From: Dehalococcoidales bacterium
GTDB lineage: Bacteria; Chloroflexota; Dehalococcoidia; Dehalococcoidales; Fen-1064
Assembly: GCA_016929875.1 (NCBI GenBank)
Contig: JAFGHZ010000136.1
Coordinates: 1 to 20,524 of the forward strand
Length of the DNA stretch: 20,524 bases
Reading direction: 5' to 3'
This document shows, piece by piece, positions 13,852 through 20,524 of this stretch. How positions within the stretch are numbered: the stretch's first letter is position 1; each line of letters starts with the position of its first letter. Position numbers and translations under genes: made by a program. The notes under the pieces are model-generated. The model saw only the letters and a list, made by a program, of their open reading frames with translations, did not search any database and was not told the origin of the DNA.

Positions 13852-14721
13852 ATGACGAACATTTCACCGAAAAAAGTAGCTATTATTACAGATAGCGTCG
13901 CCTGCCTTACCCGAGAGCTAGCGACGCGTTATTCTATCGGCATCGTACCCCTGAGAATCATTTACGAAGGCAAAACGTACGGAGACTGGGTAGATATCAC
14001 CCCGAACGAGGCATACGAACTTTTTCTCAAAAAACCCGATGCATTCAATACCTCTACTCCCCCGCCGACGGATTTTATGGGAGCTTTCAAGCAAGCCAGC
14101 AAACAGGCGAGCCGTATTCTGTACATCGCTCTTTCATCGAAACTGAGCACCACCGTCAACTCCGCGCATCTGGCCAGGGAATATGCCCGGACGGAGTTAC
14201 CGGGAGTGCAAATCGAGATAGTAGACTCGTTTACGGCCACTGCGGCAGAAGGATTCATTGCCCTGGCAAGCGCCAGAGCGGCAGAAGAAGGAAAGGAACT
14301 GGCTGAAGTAGTTAAAATAGCAGAGGAAATGAAAGGCAAAGTCCACACTCTCGTTCTCCTGGATACAATACGTCACGTCTATCGTTCCGGCCGTGTTCCC
14401 AGAATAGCATCTATCGCCGGTTCTATGATCAGTCTCCGACCTCTGTTAAACGTATCCGGAGGAGTGAATTTTTGCGGGATAGCCAGAAGCCGCAAGAACG
14501 GAATCGAACTCTTATTCAGAAAAACAAGAGACCTGGTCGGTAAGAAACCGGTCCATATGGCAGTGACTCACGCCTACGCCCTGGAAGAAGCGGAGAAGTT
14601 AAAGAAACGCGCCTCTGAAGAATTTAATTGCGTGGAACTATGGGTCAGCGAATTCAGCCCGATTATGGGCTACGCCTGCGGCACGGGAACATTAGGACTA
14701 GCTTTTTATACAGAAGATTAA
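13852..14721 (+). CDS. DegV family fatty-acid-binding protein
   Basis: DegV proteins bind a long-chain fatty acid. In Gram-positive bacteria the FakB members present it to the kinase FakA for phosphorylation. The 289-residue protein has the typical start VAIITDSVACLTRELATRYSIGIVPLRIIYEGKTYGDWVDITPNEAYELF, then STPPPTDFMGAF and the conserved ILYIALSSKLSTTVNSA. The C-terminal domain has IRHVYRSGRVPRI and RPLLNVSGG, and ends with GYACGTGTLGLAFY. Length is normal. The ATG is preceded by AGGA. It lies 22 bases after the membrane protein and probably belongs to the padR transcript. No FakA kinase is visible in the window. Confidence 0.95.
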   Translation: MTNISPKKVAIITDSVACLTRELATRYSIGIVPLRIIYEGKTYGDWVDITPNEAYELFLKKPDAFNTSTPPPTDFMGAFKQASKQASRILYIALSSKLSTTVNSAHLAREYARTELPGVQIEIVDSFTATAAEGFIALASARAAEEGKELAEVVKIAEEMKGKVHTLVLLDTIRHVYRSGRVPRIASIAGSMISLRPLLNVSGGVNFCGIARSRKNGIELLFRKTRDLVGKKPVHMAVTHAYALEEAEKLKKRASEEFNCVELWVSEFSPIMGYACGTGTLGLAFYTED

Positions 14722-14800
14722 GCAATTTGTTCCCAACTGCAGACCATTCCCTCTCTTTCCATCAGATAACTCCTCTGTTTCGTCTGCTTCCGAAACTTAT

Positions 14801-14818
14801 CGTGCAAACGTTTGCACG
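14801..14818. promoter_or_regulatory. 18-bp perfect palindrome with LacI-type core
   Basis: CGTGCAAAC is followed directly by its reverse complement GTTTGCACG. The core GCAAACGTTTGC is the kind of site bound by LacI/PurR family repressors. It lies in the long intergenic region, about 74 bases upstream of the extended -10 promoter. No LacI-type gene is in the window. Confidence 0.65.
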
Positions 14819-14891
14819 TTCAGCATATCTTTGCAATATTGTAAATTTGATACATTGTGAATAAATAGTACCTAGAAAGTTGGACAAAAGG

Positions 14892-14900
14892 TGCTATAAT
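14892..14900 (+). promoter_or_regulatory. Extended -10 promoter ahead of the structured RNA and MBL-fold operon
   Basis: TGC followed by TATAAT (14895-14900) forms an extended -10 element. There is no good -35 hexamer at normal distance. Transcription would start near 14907 and run through the hairpin-rich region toward the gene at 15159. Confidence 0.6.
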
Positions 14901-14906
14901 AATTAT

Positions 14907-15110
14907 GCTGTGGAAGCTACGCCGCTAGTTTTTTGGAGGTTGTGTTTTTTGCAAAGCGGTGTTCTGTATCAGAACACCGCCTCTACCTGTGACTGCCCTC
15001 TTGGGAAAAATTTTTTATATCATAGACAACACCCTGTCACCGACCATTCAGCATTGAAACCGACTCCGTATTCACCACAGGTAGGAAATCGTTCCCTTAC
15101 TGTGTGAAAA
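14907..15110 (+). ncRNA. Candidate structured RNA or 5' leader of unknown class
   Basis: No gene is evident here, but two strong pairings are. A perfect 10-bp hairpin has arms GCGGTGTTCT (14956-14965) and AGAACACCGC (14971-14980) around a five-base loop. Right after it, CTACCTGTG (14983-14991) is exactly complementary to CACAGGTAG (15076-15084), enclosing 84 bases. T-rich runs flank the hairpin on its 5' side. A length of about 200 bases after an extended -10 promoter suits a 6S-like RNA or a regulatory leader of the downstream operon. I could not match it to SRP RNA, tmRNA, RNase P RNA or any riboswitch consensus. The ends are estimates and no clear terminator was seen. The minus strand cannot be excluded. 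Confidence 0.45.
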
Positions 15111-15158
15111 ACCCATCAATTAAGTTTAACTTTTTGTTAGCTAGAGGAAAAAAGAGAA

Positions 15159-15806
15159 TTGAAAATTAAGTGGCTGGGGCATTCGTCCTTCCTGATTACC
15201 TCGGATCAGGGCGTCAGGATAATTACCGACCCCTACAAAACCGGTGGAGGTCTGAAGTATAACGAAATCAGCGAGCCGGCAGATATCGTGACGGTAAGCC
15301 ATGAACATCAGGACCATAACAATATTACCGCAGTGGCAGGTAAGCCTCAAGTAATTAGAGGCACGGCAAGAGCCGAGACCAAAGGGATAAAACTTACCGG
15401 CATAGCCGCTTACCACGATGATAACAAGGGACAGACACGCGGTGCCAATACTATTTTTTGCTTTAATGTGGACGGCATCCGGATTTGCCACCTCGGCGAC
15501 CTGGGGCATAATCTCAGCGAGCAGGAAGTGGTCCAAATCGGGGAGACGGACATTTTACTCATCCCCGTCGGCGGGCTTTTCACTATTAACGCCGATACCG
15601 CCACTCAAGTCGGGAACAAGTTAAAGCCGAAGGTTATTATTCCGATGCACTATCAGAACGAGCGGTGCAATTACCCTATCTCCGGGGTAGATGATTTCCT
15701 GAATCAGAAAAGGAATATTATCAGGACGGATGCCAACGAGGTAGAGTTTAAACCAGGAAAATTCTCTACCGAAACCCAAATTATGGTACTTAAACCGACG
15801 CTCTAA
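15159..15806 (+). CDS. MBL-fold metal-dependent hydrolase (UlaG/UPF0173-like)
   Basis: The 215-residue protein is a short metallo-beta-lactamase-fold hydrolase that probably holds two metal ions. It starts MKIKWLGHSSFLI and has VSHEHQDHNN with His48, His50, Asp52 and His53. His111 and Asp114 lie in ICHLGDLGH and His164 in IIPMHYQN, the remaining expected ligands. The group includes UlaG-like lactonases and many uncharacterised hydrolases, and the substrate cannot be told. The start is TTG, with AGAGG about 11 bases upstream. It is the first gene after the structured region and 33 bases before the DUF362-like gene, so the three plus-strand genes to 17000 likely form one unit. Confidence 0.9.
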   Translation: MKIKWLGHSSFLITSDQGVRIITDPYKTGGGLKYNEISEPADIVTVSHEHQDHNNITAVAGKPQVIRGTARAETKGIKLTGIAAYHDDNKGQTRGANTIFCFNVDGIRICHLGDLGHNLSEQEVVQIGETDILLIPVGGLFTINADTATQVGNKLKPKVIIPMHYQNERCNYPISGVDDFLNQKRNIIRTDANEVEFKPGKFSTETQIMVLKPTL

Positions 15807-15839
15807 TCGGTTTATAATTGATTAGGGGGACATTAAAAT

Positions 15840-16571
15840 TTGATATTCGAGACTGAAAAATTTGTCTTTGACCCGCCGCCGGCTGTTTCCGTCGCCCGGC
15901 GGGTTCTGATTAAACCTGATGCAGGTACTTTATCACCATATCCTGCTACTACCAGCCGTGAACTGCTGGCAACGATAATCGAAGGTATCAGACGTGTCAG
16001 CGACGCCGACATCATCGTACTCGAAGGGACCGTTGACGGAAGTCCCGTCACTCCGATTTACAGTAAGCTTGGTTACGATTTCCCGAGAGTACTGATGCTA
16101 GACGTAAAAGACTGTATATGGGTCGAGGTGGACAATCCTCTACCCAAACCGCTGGCTGTTCCGGCATTCTGGATTCCCAACGTCATCCTCTCCAGCGACT
16201 ATCTTATCAGCGTCACGCCCCTGAAGATTTCTCGAGGCAAGGGGAAACTCAGTATCCCCAACTTAATGTCCCTTCTTCCAATCCAAAAATATTCGGAGGT
16301 AGAGGGTGGATGGGAAGCTTTCTGCGCACTGGGAATCGACAAAATAATTGCCGACCTTTATTTCACGCTTCCCTTCGATATGGGGATTATAGAAGCAGAC
16401 CAGGAATTAATATGCGACGACAAACCATCTAAAGGTAAAAGCGAGAAAATCGGTAAGATTTTTATCGGCGACCCGTTGCAAGTCGATAAAGAAGCATCCG
16501 AAACCCTGGGCATCAAGGCGGATTACCTCCACCTTATCAAATTAGCCGAATCGGGAATCGACACTATTTAA
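15840..16571 (+). CDS. DUF362-like protein
   Basis: The 243-residue protein resembles DUF362 proteins: RRVLIKPDAGTLSPYPATTSRELLATIIEGI near the N-terminus matches the usual opening IKPN-x-x-TSPE-like block. DIIVLEGTVDG and later YLISVTPLKISRG and LSIPNLMSLLP follow the expected order. DUF362 members often carry ferredoxin domains, but none is visible here. The function is unknown. The start is TTG with GGGGGA about nine bases upstream. It lies between the MBL-fold hydrolase and a Cys-containing hypothetical protein, with short gaps on both sides. Confidence 0.75.
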   Translation: MIFETEKFVFDPPPAVSVARRVLIKPDAGTLSPYPATTSRELLATIIEGIRRVSDADIIVLEGTVDGSPVTPIYSKLGYDFPRVLMLDVKDCIWVEVDNPLPKPLAVPAFWIPNVILSSDYLISVTPLKISRGKGKLSIPNLMSLLPIQKYSEVEGGWEAFCALGIDKIIADLYFTLPFDMGIIEADQELICDDKPSKGKSEKIGKIFIGDPLQVDKEASETLGIKADYLHLIKLAESGIDTI

Positions 16572-16595
16572 AAACAGCGGGAGGTGTTAGTAAAA

Positions 16596-17000
16596 ATGAG
16601 CAAAGCAAAATCACCCCCGACCGAAGAAAGATGGGCAATCGATCTGGACTGGTTAGAATCAAGCAACCGGAGCGTGTCTGTATTAGCCATCGGCAGCCTG
16701 TGTCCCGGCTGTCGTAAAAAAATTAAGGTGGCAACGCCCGACAGCAAAAAAAACGATCTACTGAAAACGATACATACCTGCTGTTCCCGACACCCCGATT
16801 TCATAACCCCCGACTTGCCTTTTCAGGAGAGCATCTTCCGTATTTTTCTCGCCAACGGCAATAAACCGTTGTCCCTTAAAGAGTTGGGCGACCAGCTAAG
16901 CCAGCGCCGGGGTATCAATCTTTACAATACGTCCGAAACTACTCTTGCGCGATTGTTGAAAAGTGCGGACTATTACGGAATAAGGCCGTCGAACGGTTAA
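16596..17000 (+). CDS. Hypothetical protein with cysteine cluster and winged-helix-like C-terminus
   Basis: I do not recognise the family of this 134-residue protein. Its N-terminal half carries Cys36 and Cys39 in LCPGC and Cys62 and Cys63 in HTCC, a spacing that could hold zinc. The C-terminal half, from about residue 76, looks helical with a pattern (ESIFRIFLANGNKPLSLKELGDQL, then TLARLLKSADYYGIRP) that resembles a winged helix or a small DNA/RNA-binding fold. I chose the ATG at 16596 after GGGAGG. A GTG at 16584 would add four residues but lies inside that binding site. It is last in the MBL and DUF362 operon, just before a bidirectional hairpin. Confidence 0.75.
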   Translation: MSKAKSPPTEERWAIDLDWLESSNRSVSVLAIGSLCPGCRKKIKVATPDSKKNDLLKTIHTCCSRHPDFITPDLPFQESIFRIFLANGNKPLSLKELGDQLSQRRGINLYNTSETTLARLLKSADYYGIRPSNG

Positions 17001-17008
17001 AAAAATGA

Positions 17009-17033
17009 CCCGATAGCTGATGTAGCTATCGGG
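17009..17033 (-). terminator. Hairpin terminator between convergent genes
   Basis: A perfect 10-bp stem, CCCGATAGCT (17009-17018) and AGCTATCGGG (17024-17033), surrounds a five-base loop. On the minus strand it is followed by TCA and a run of seven T, a good intrinsic terminator for acyP, whose stop codon (17026-17028) lies inside the stem. On the plus strand the trailing sequence is not T-rich, so it may work less well in that direction. Confidence 0.85.
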
Positions 17034-17307
17034 TTGCAACGAAATTACGAAATTCCCCTGTATACTCTTTCCAATCCAGTGTCAGATTATCTACTCGTGC
17101 GGCCGGTGGCCCGGTCTTGAGCTGTTCCGCCAGCTTTTCCAGCTGTACCTTCTCGCCTTCCGCATAAACCTCCACCGAACCGTCGGGCCTGTTACGTACA
17201 TAACCTGTCAAATCGAGGAGAGCGGCATTCCTGGCAGTAAAAGACCGATAATAAACACCCTGAACCCGTCCCCGCGCTACTGCCCGAAATGAGGCCAACT
17301 CACTCAT
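17026..17307 (-). CDS. acyP: Acylphosphatase
   Basis: Acylphosphatase hydrolyses acyl phosphates such as carbamoyl phosphate. The 93-residue protein has the family length and its phosphate-binding loop GRVQGVYYRSF with catalytic Arg21, and the second signature GYVRNRPDGSVEVYAEG with catalytic Asn39. The usual GVGFR is GVYYR here, a moderate variation. GGAGG lies seven bases before the ATG. Its last codons and stop form part of the terminator hairpin. It follows the small basic ORF by 51 bases and may share its transcript with rnc. Confidence 0.95.
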   Translation of the reverse strand: MSELASFRAVARGRVQGVYYRSFTARNAALLDLTGYVRNRPDGSVEVYAEGEKVQLEKLAEQLKTGPPAARVDNLTLDWKEYTGEFRNFVATR

Positions 17308-17358
17308 ACCTCACCCTCCAGATAACTGGCCCTGTAACAATCAAGAGCAGGAAAAAAT

Positions 17359-17502
17359 CTACTCCTCTTCCAATCGGTCCTTTTTGCCCCGCTTGATGAC
17401 TTCTACCGGCGGGAGAGCAGATTGAATATTCGTCGTCAGTATCTTCTTGTCGCCCTTCCTGGGTTTTTTGGTTTCCCTGTGCCCGAAATCTCGTCTTCCC
17501 AT
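17359..17502 (-). CDS. Small basic hypothetical protein (47 aa)
   Basis: A short minus-strand frame between rnc and acyP encodes 47 residues, starting MGRRDFGHRETKKPRKGDKK and ending in an acidic stretch, RLEEE. It has a good ribosome binding site, GAGGT, five bases before the ATG. Thirteen of the residues are Lys or Arg in the first 43, and the middle has ALPPVEVIKRG. I recognise no domain. The binding site, the even fit between neighbours (82 and 51 bases) and the composition support a real small gene, possibly a nucleic-acid-binding or ribosome-associated protein. That role is speculation. Confidence 0.65.
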   Translation of the reverse strand: MGRRDFGHRETKKPRKGDKKILTTNIQSALPPVEVIKRGKKDRLEEE

Positions 17503-17584
17503 AATCTACCTCGCATCAATTATCGAATCTGTGATTTAATTGAAAGTTTAGCAAAGTAAAAATATTCTGTAAAGATGCCCTTCG

Positions 17585-18292
17585 CTATGATGCATCCGGC
17601 CGGACCTCATTGAGTTTCTCCAGTGCGATACGTGCGGCTTCAGTCTCCGCCTTTTTCTTACTTCTCCCCGAACCGCTTGCCAGTACTTCAGTGCCGAGTC
17701 GCACTTCGACAGCGAATTTTTTATCATGGTCGGGGCCTTCGGTACCGATAAGATAATAAACGGGCGGTTGCTGACCGCGGGCTTGCAAAAGTTCCTGAAG
17801 CCGTGACTTGTAATCTACCAGTGTTCCCTGGCTCAAGGCATTCCAGAGTTCCGCATCGAGCAGGTCCAGTACTAGCTGCTCGGCAGCAAAATAGCCTTGG
17901 TCGAGATAGACTGCCGCAACGACAGCTTCGAAAGCCCTGGCAAGATTAGCCGGCTTTTCCTTCCCGTTACTCGCTTCTTCTCCCTTCCCCAGATAGAGAT
18001 AATTACCGAGTCCGATCGATTCTGCTACCCGCGCCAGCGTGTCCTGTCTTACCAGCAACGAGCGGAGACGGGTCATTTCTCCTTCGCTGATGCTCGGGAA
18101 ATCGCGGTAAAGGTTTTCGGCAACTACCAAATCCAGGACGGCATCGCCCAGAAACTCCAGCCGCTCGTTCGAAGACGGCGCAATACCCGGATTTTCATTT
18201 GCATAAGAACTATGCGTCAACGCCTGCGCCAGCAATGCGGGATGAGTAAAAAATATTCCCAGTATTCCCTGTAATTCGTCTAAACCGAACAC
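17585..18292 (-). CDS. rnc: Ribonuclease III, with one catalytic acid substituted
   Basis: RNase III cleaves double-stranded RNA, including rRNA precursors. I start it at GTG (18290-18292), preceded by GGGGGG, giving 235 residues, the normal family size. The frame stays open to 18541 but the extra 83 codons run through the promoter. The RNase III signature NERLEFLGDAVLDL is at 42-55 with Glu43, Glu46 and Asp50. The second catalytic block reads ANLARAFEAVVAAVYLDQG: Glu122 is present, but the usual Asp three residues earlier is Arg119. A dsRNA-binding domain follows from about residue 160 (DYKSRLQELLQARGQ, then the Lys-rich SGRSKKKAETEAARIALEKL). It is divergent from dnaX. Confidence 0.93.
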   Translation of the reverse strand: MFGLDELQGILGIFFTHPALLAQALTHSSYANENPGIAPSSNERLEFLGDAVLDLVVAENLYRDFPSISEGEMTRLRSLLVRQDTLARVAESIGLGNYLYLGKGEEASNGKEKPANLARAFEAVVAAVYLDQGYFAAEQLVLDLLDAELWNALSQGTLVDYKSRLQELLQARGQQPPVYYLIGTEGPDHDKKFAVEVRLGTEVLASGSGRSKKKAETEAARIALEKLNEVRPDAS

Positions 18293-18325
18293 AAGTCCCC
18301 CCGTAATAATTAGTAATATAGACAC

Positions 18326-18354
18326 AGCATAAGCGGTACGAAAGTCGATGTCAA
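18326..18354 (-). promoter_or_regulatory. rnc promoter
   Basis: On the minus strand TTGACA (18349-18354), 17 bases, TATGCT (18326-18331). Transcription would start near 18319, 27 bases before the GTG start, so the longer open frame up to 18541 would not be on the mRNA. Confidence 0.7.
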
Positions 18355-18405
18355 ATTTTTCTGTTAAGGGGTGTAAATACCCTATGGAAACCTTTCGGGA
18401 TGGGG

Positions 18406-18411
18406 TATAAT
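18406..18411 (+). promoter_or_regulatory. dnaX -10 box
   Basis: TATAAT lies 13 bases before the dnaX ATG. No convincing -35 hexamer is seen at 17 bases. The predicted start near 18418 leaves a leader of about seven bases with no Shine-Dalgarno sequence. Confidence 0.6.
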
Positions 18412-18424
18412 AGAGCATAGTAAA

Positions 18425-20041
18425 ATGGCTTCTCAAGTATTTTATCGTAAATGGCGTCCCCAAACCCTCAGCGAGGTCGTCGGACAGGAGTCGGTAACGC
18501 AAACCCTCCGCAATGCTCTTACCGGCGGACGTATCTCGCACGCTTATCTTTTCTGCGGGCCACGCGGCACCGGTAAGACCAGCACGGCACGTATTCTGGC
18601 AAAAGCAGTGAATTGTTTAACGACCGATGGCAAAGGAGAACCGTGCAATACCTGCGAAATGTGCCGCGCTATCACGGAAGGCAGTGCCATCGATGTCATC
18701 GAAATCGATGCCGCCAGCAACACCAGCGTCGACGATATCCGGAGTTTGCGAGAGAAAGTCAATTACGCCCCTGCTCAAGCGCGTTATAAAGTTTACATCA
18801 TCGATGAATTCCATATGTTGAGCGGGAGTGCTTCCAATGCCCTGCTGAAAACGCTTGAGGAGCCGCCGCCGCACGTTATTTTCATCCTGGCGACTACGGA
18901 AGTCCACAAAATCCTGCCGACAATAATGTCGCGGTGCCAGCGTTTCGATTTCCGCCGCTTGTCGCAAACGGACATCATGAACAGGCTAGCCTACACCTGT
19001 CAGACAGAAAATATCACTATCACGCCCGAATCACTCAAGCTCATTGCCCGCAGTGCCACCGGCAGTATGCGGGACGCCTGGAATCTGCTGGAACAGCTGA
19101 CTTTATATTACGGCTCCGACATCAGTTTCCAACAGGTACAGGACCTGCTGGGCATTACAGGGGACTCTCGCGTCAGGGAGATTGCCAAATACATCGTAGA
19201 TGATAATGTCTCTAAAGCAGTGGCTACCATCAACAGCGTCAACAATGACGGGCTGGACCTGCGCAACTTCAAACGCGAACTGGTGGAATACCTGCGGTGC
19301 TTACTGTTAATGAAGACCGGATCCGAAGATTCGGTCGATATGTCAGGCGAAGATTTAGCCGAACTGAAACAATTAGCTTCTTGTGCTTCCCTCCCGAAAA
19401 TATTGCGGGCATTGAAACTTTTCAGCCAGGTGGAAACCGGTGCCGAGAACAACTCCACCCTATCGATGGAACTGGCGATTGTCGATAGTATAACAAAAGC
19501 CGAAGACGAAATGCCGAAACCCGCAAAACAGCCGGAGCACAAAGTGGAGAGCGTTTCACGCCCGGTTCAGGCAAAAGCGCCTGCCCACATACCCCAGCAA
19601 GCGAAACAGGTCGAACCGAAGAAAACAGAGCCGAAGGCGGAAACAAAGACGGCAGCTCCACCAGAGACTAAGAAAGCCGAGACCGCGAAAAATCAATCGC
19701 CTGCAGAAATTACCGAGACGGGCGATAAACTGAAACTCGATTGGAGAGGGATAATCGAACAGGCACCGGCAGACACCAAACGAAGTCCCGCGCTGGCTAT
19801 TTTGAGGAGCGCCGGCGTCAAACCGGTGGCATTTGAAAACAATGTGGTAACGTTGTCCTTCAGGTATCCGTATATCAAAGAACAGCTGGAGAAAATGGAA
19901 AACCAGCGGGTAGTCGAGAAAATTATCAGTAGCTTTGTAGGACATCCCTGCCGCGTGCAATGTGTCCTGGAAAACAATAACGGCCTTATAAAAGAGGCGC
20001 TGAAATTAGGCGCTCAAATCGTCGATGTGGAGGAAGCATGA
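18425..20041 (+). CDS. dnaX: DNA polymerase III subunits gamma and tau
   Basis: DnaX is the ATPase of the clamp loader that places the beta clamp on DNA. The 538-residue protein has the opening VFYRKWRPQTLSEVVGQ, Walker A GPRGTGKTS (45-53), the zinc cysteines Cys64, Cys74, Cys77 and Cys80, Walker B IIDEFHML (D127, E128), and sensor 1 ILATTEVHKILPTIMSRCQRF. Domain III follows to about 365. Residues about 365-435 form a Lys/Pro/Ala-rich linker, and the C-terminal domain (about 436-538) is the tau-type end. No slippery frameshift site was noticed, so a separate gamma form is not evident. The mRNA seems nearly leaderless. It overlaps ybaB by four bases. Confidence 0.97.
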   Translation: MASQVFYRKWRPQTLSEVVGQESVTQTLRNALTGGRISHAYLFCGPRGTGKTSTARILAKAVNCLTTDGKGEPCNTCEMCRAITEGSAIDVIEIDAASNTSVDDIRSLREKVNYAPAQARYKVYIIDEFHMLSGSASNALLKTLEEPPPHVIFILATTEVHKILPTIMSRCQRFDFRRLSQTDIMNRLAYTCQTENITITPESLKLIARSATGSMRDAWNLLEQLTLYYGSDISFQQVQDLLGITGDSRVREIAKYIVDDNVSKAVATINSVNNDGLDLRNFKRELVEYLRCLLLMKTGSEDSVDMSGEDLAELKQLASCASLPKILRALKLFSQVETGAENNSTLSMELAIVDSITKAEDEMPKPAKQPEHKVESVSRPVQAKAPAHIPQQAKQVEPKKTEPKAETKTAAPPETKKAETAKNQSPAEITETGDKLKLDWRGIIEQAPADTKRSPALAILRSAGVKPVAFENNVVTLSFRYPYIKEQLEKMENQRVVEKIISSFVGHPCRVQCVLENNNGLIKEALKLGAQIVDVEEA

Positions 20042-20343
20042 ATTTTCAACAGCTTAATCAGGCGCGACAGCTGAAAGCAAAATTGGACCAGGCTCAGAAA
20101 GACTTGAAAAGAATGCAGGTCGAGGGTGAAGCCGGTAAAGGTACCGTTAAAGCAGTGGTCAACGGCGAACAACGAATCGTCTCGGTGACCATCGCCCCCG
20201 AAGCAGTCGCCCAGAACAATGTAAAACAACTCGAACAGCTGGTGCTTAAAGCGGTAAGCGACGCCCAGGAAAAAGCCCAGAAAGCCGCCGCACAGCAACT
20301 CAAAGAATTGACCGGCGGTTTAAAAATCCCCGGATTGTTCTAA
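20038..20343 (+). CDS. ybaB: YbaB/EbfC family nucleoid-associated protein
   Basis: YbaB/EbfC proteins are small dimeric DNA-binding proteins. The 101 residues match: an N-terminal helix LNQARQLKAKLDQAQKDLKRMQVEGEAG, then the conserved sheet TVKAVVNGEQRIVSVTIAPEAV, and a C-terminal helix VLKAVSDAQEKAQKAAAQQLKELTGGL ending IPGLF. The length is standard. Its ATG overlaps the dnaX stop as ATGA, so translation is likely coupled. It sits between dnaX and recR, the usual order in bacteria. Confidence 0.95.
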   Translation: MNFQQLNQARQLKAKLDQAQKDLKRMQVEGEAGKGTVKAVVNGEQRIVSVTIAPEAVAQNNVKQLEQLVLKAVSDAQEKAQKAAAQQLKELTGGLKIPGLF

Positions 20344-20362
20344 ATTATTGAGGAGAGTTCAT

Positions 20363-20524
20363 TTGAACCATCAGCCCGTACCGAGTACCGATACTATCGG
20401 CAGGCTCATTCAGGAATTAAACAAATTACCCGGAATCGGGACGAAGAGCGCCCAGCGACTGGCATATTATCTGATGCGCGCCCCGCAGGAACAGGCGAGC
20501 CAACTGGCGGAAGCTATTCTGTCG
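20363..20524 (+). CDS. recR: Recombination protein RecR, N-terminal part (cut by window edge)
   Basis: The final 54 codons start at a TTG (20363-20365) with GAGGAG seven bases upstream. They encode GRLIQELNKLPGIGTKSAQRLAYYLM, the helix-hairpin-helix start of RecR, which works with RecF and RecO to load RecA at gaps. RecR is about 200 residues, so roughly three quarters, including the zinc finger and Toprim domain, lies beyond the window. It is 19 bases after ybaB. Confidence 0.95.
   Translation, partial: MNHQPVPSTDTIGRLIQELNKLPGIGTKSAQRLAYYLMRAPQEQASQLAEAILS

Noticed and set aside
14880..15107. 75-codon plus-strand frame in the structured region
   Set aside because: It spans the hairpin and both long-range arms, has no ribosome binding site and no recognisable protein features.
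18365..18382. GGGT and ACCC inverted repeat upstream of dnaX
   Set aside because: The arms are only four bases with a six-base loop, which is expected by chance.
18293..18541. Upstream extension of rnc to 18541
   Set aside because: The added codons run through the rnc promoter and into dnaX, and the RNase III fold starts only after the GTG at 18292.

Overview
The window (about 50% GC by eye) is a gene-dense bacterial chromosome segment, probably from an anaerobic member of Chloroflexota, class Dehalococcoidia. This assignment is an inference. It rests on the mix of gene families (DUF2851, DUF134 with NifX-like proteins, DUF362, a standalone acetate-CoA ligase beta subunit, rnc divergent from dnaX-ybaB-recR) and on many TTG and GTG starts. 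No rRNA, tRNA, CRISPR array, insertion sequence or phage gene was seen. Several promoters fit the sigma70-type consensus well: TTGACA, 17 bp, then a TATAAT-like box.

Layout. 1-251: truncated rpsO on the minus strand. 408-1799: DUF2851 protein, whose promoter lies inside a perfect 13-bp inverted repeat and whose 3' end overlaps tsaD tail to tail. 2817-8012: a minus-strand operon driven by a DUF134 regulator whose own start site lies in a 22-bp perfect palindrome. In transcription order it holds DUF134, a NifX-like protein, a remnant of a MinD/ferredoxin-type ATPase, a CoA-binding-fold protein, a CxxC small protein, a second NifX-like protein with a His-rich insert, an isoprenylcysteine-methyltransferase-like membrane protein, a frameshifted SAM methyltransferase, an Mrp/NBP35 ATPase without its usual cysteine pair, and a Prx6-type peroxiredoxin. 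The set suggests metal or Fe-S cofactor handling with redox protection.

8234-11630: CNNM/CorC transporter-like protein, DUF2344 protein and tilS on the plus strand, then an acetate-CoA ligase beta-type ATP-grasp protein (11714-12412). 12577-14721: padR, a PadR-associated membrane protein and degV, behind a strong promoter and a short inverted repeat. 14722-15158: the only long stretch without a gene. It carries an 18-bp LacI-like palindrome, an extended -10 promoter and a candidate structured RNA upstream of a metallo-beta-lactamase-fold gene, a DUF362-like gene and a Cys-containing hypothetical gene (15159-17000). A hairpin terminator separates these from the convergent minus-strand genes acyP, a 47-codon basic ORF and rnc.

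18293-18424: divergent promoter region. rnc has a TTGACA/TATGCT promoter. dnaX appears to have an almost leaderless mRNA. dnaX, ybaB and recR follow as a tight DNA replication/repair operon, with recR cut by the right edge. RNase III lacks one of the four usual acidic catalytic residues.
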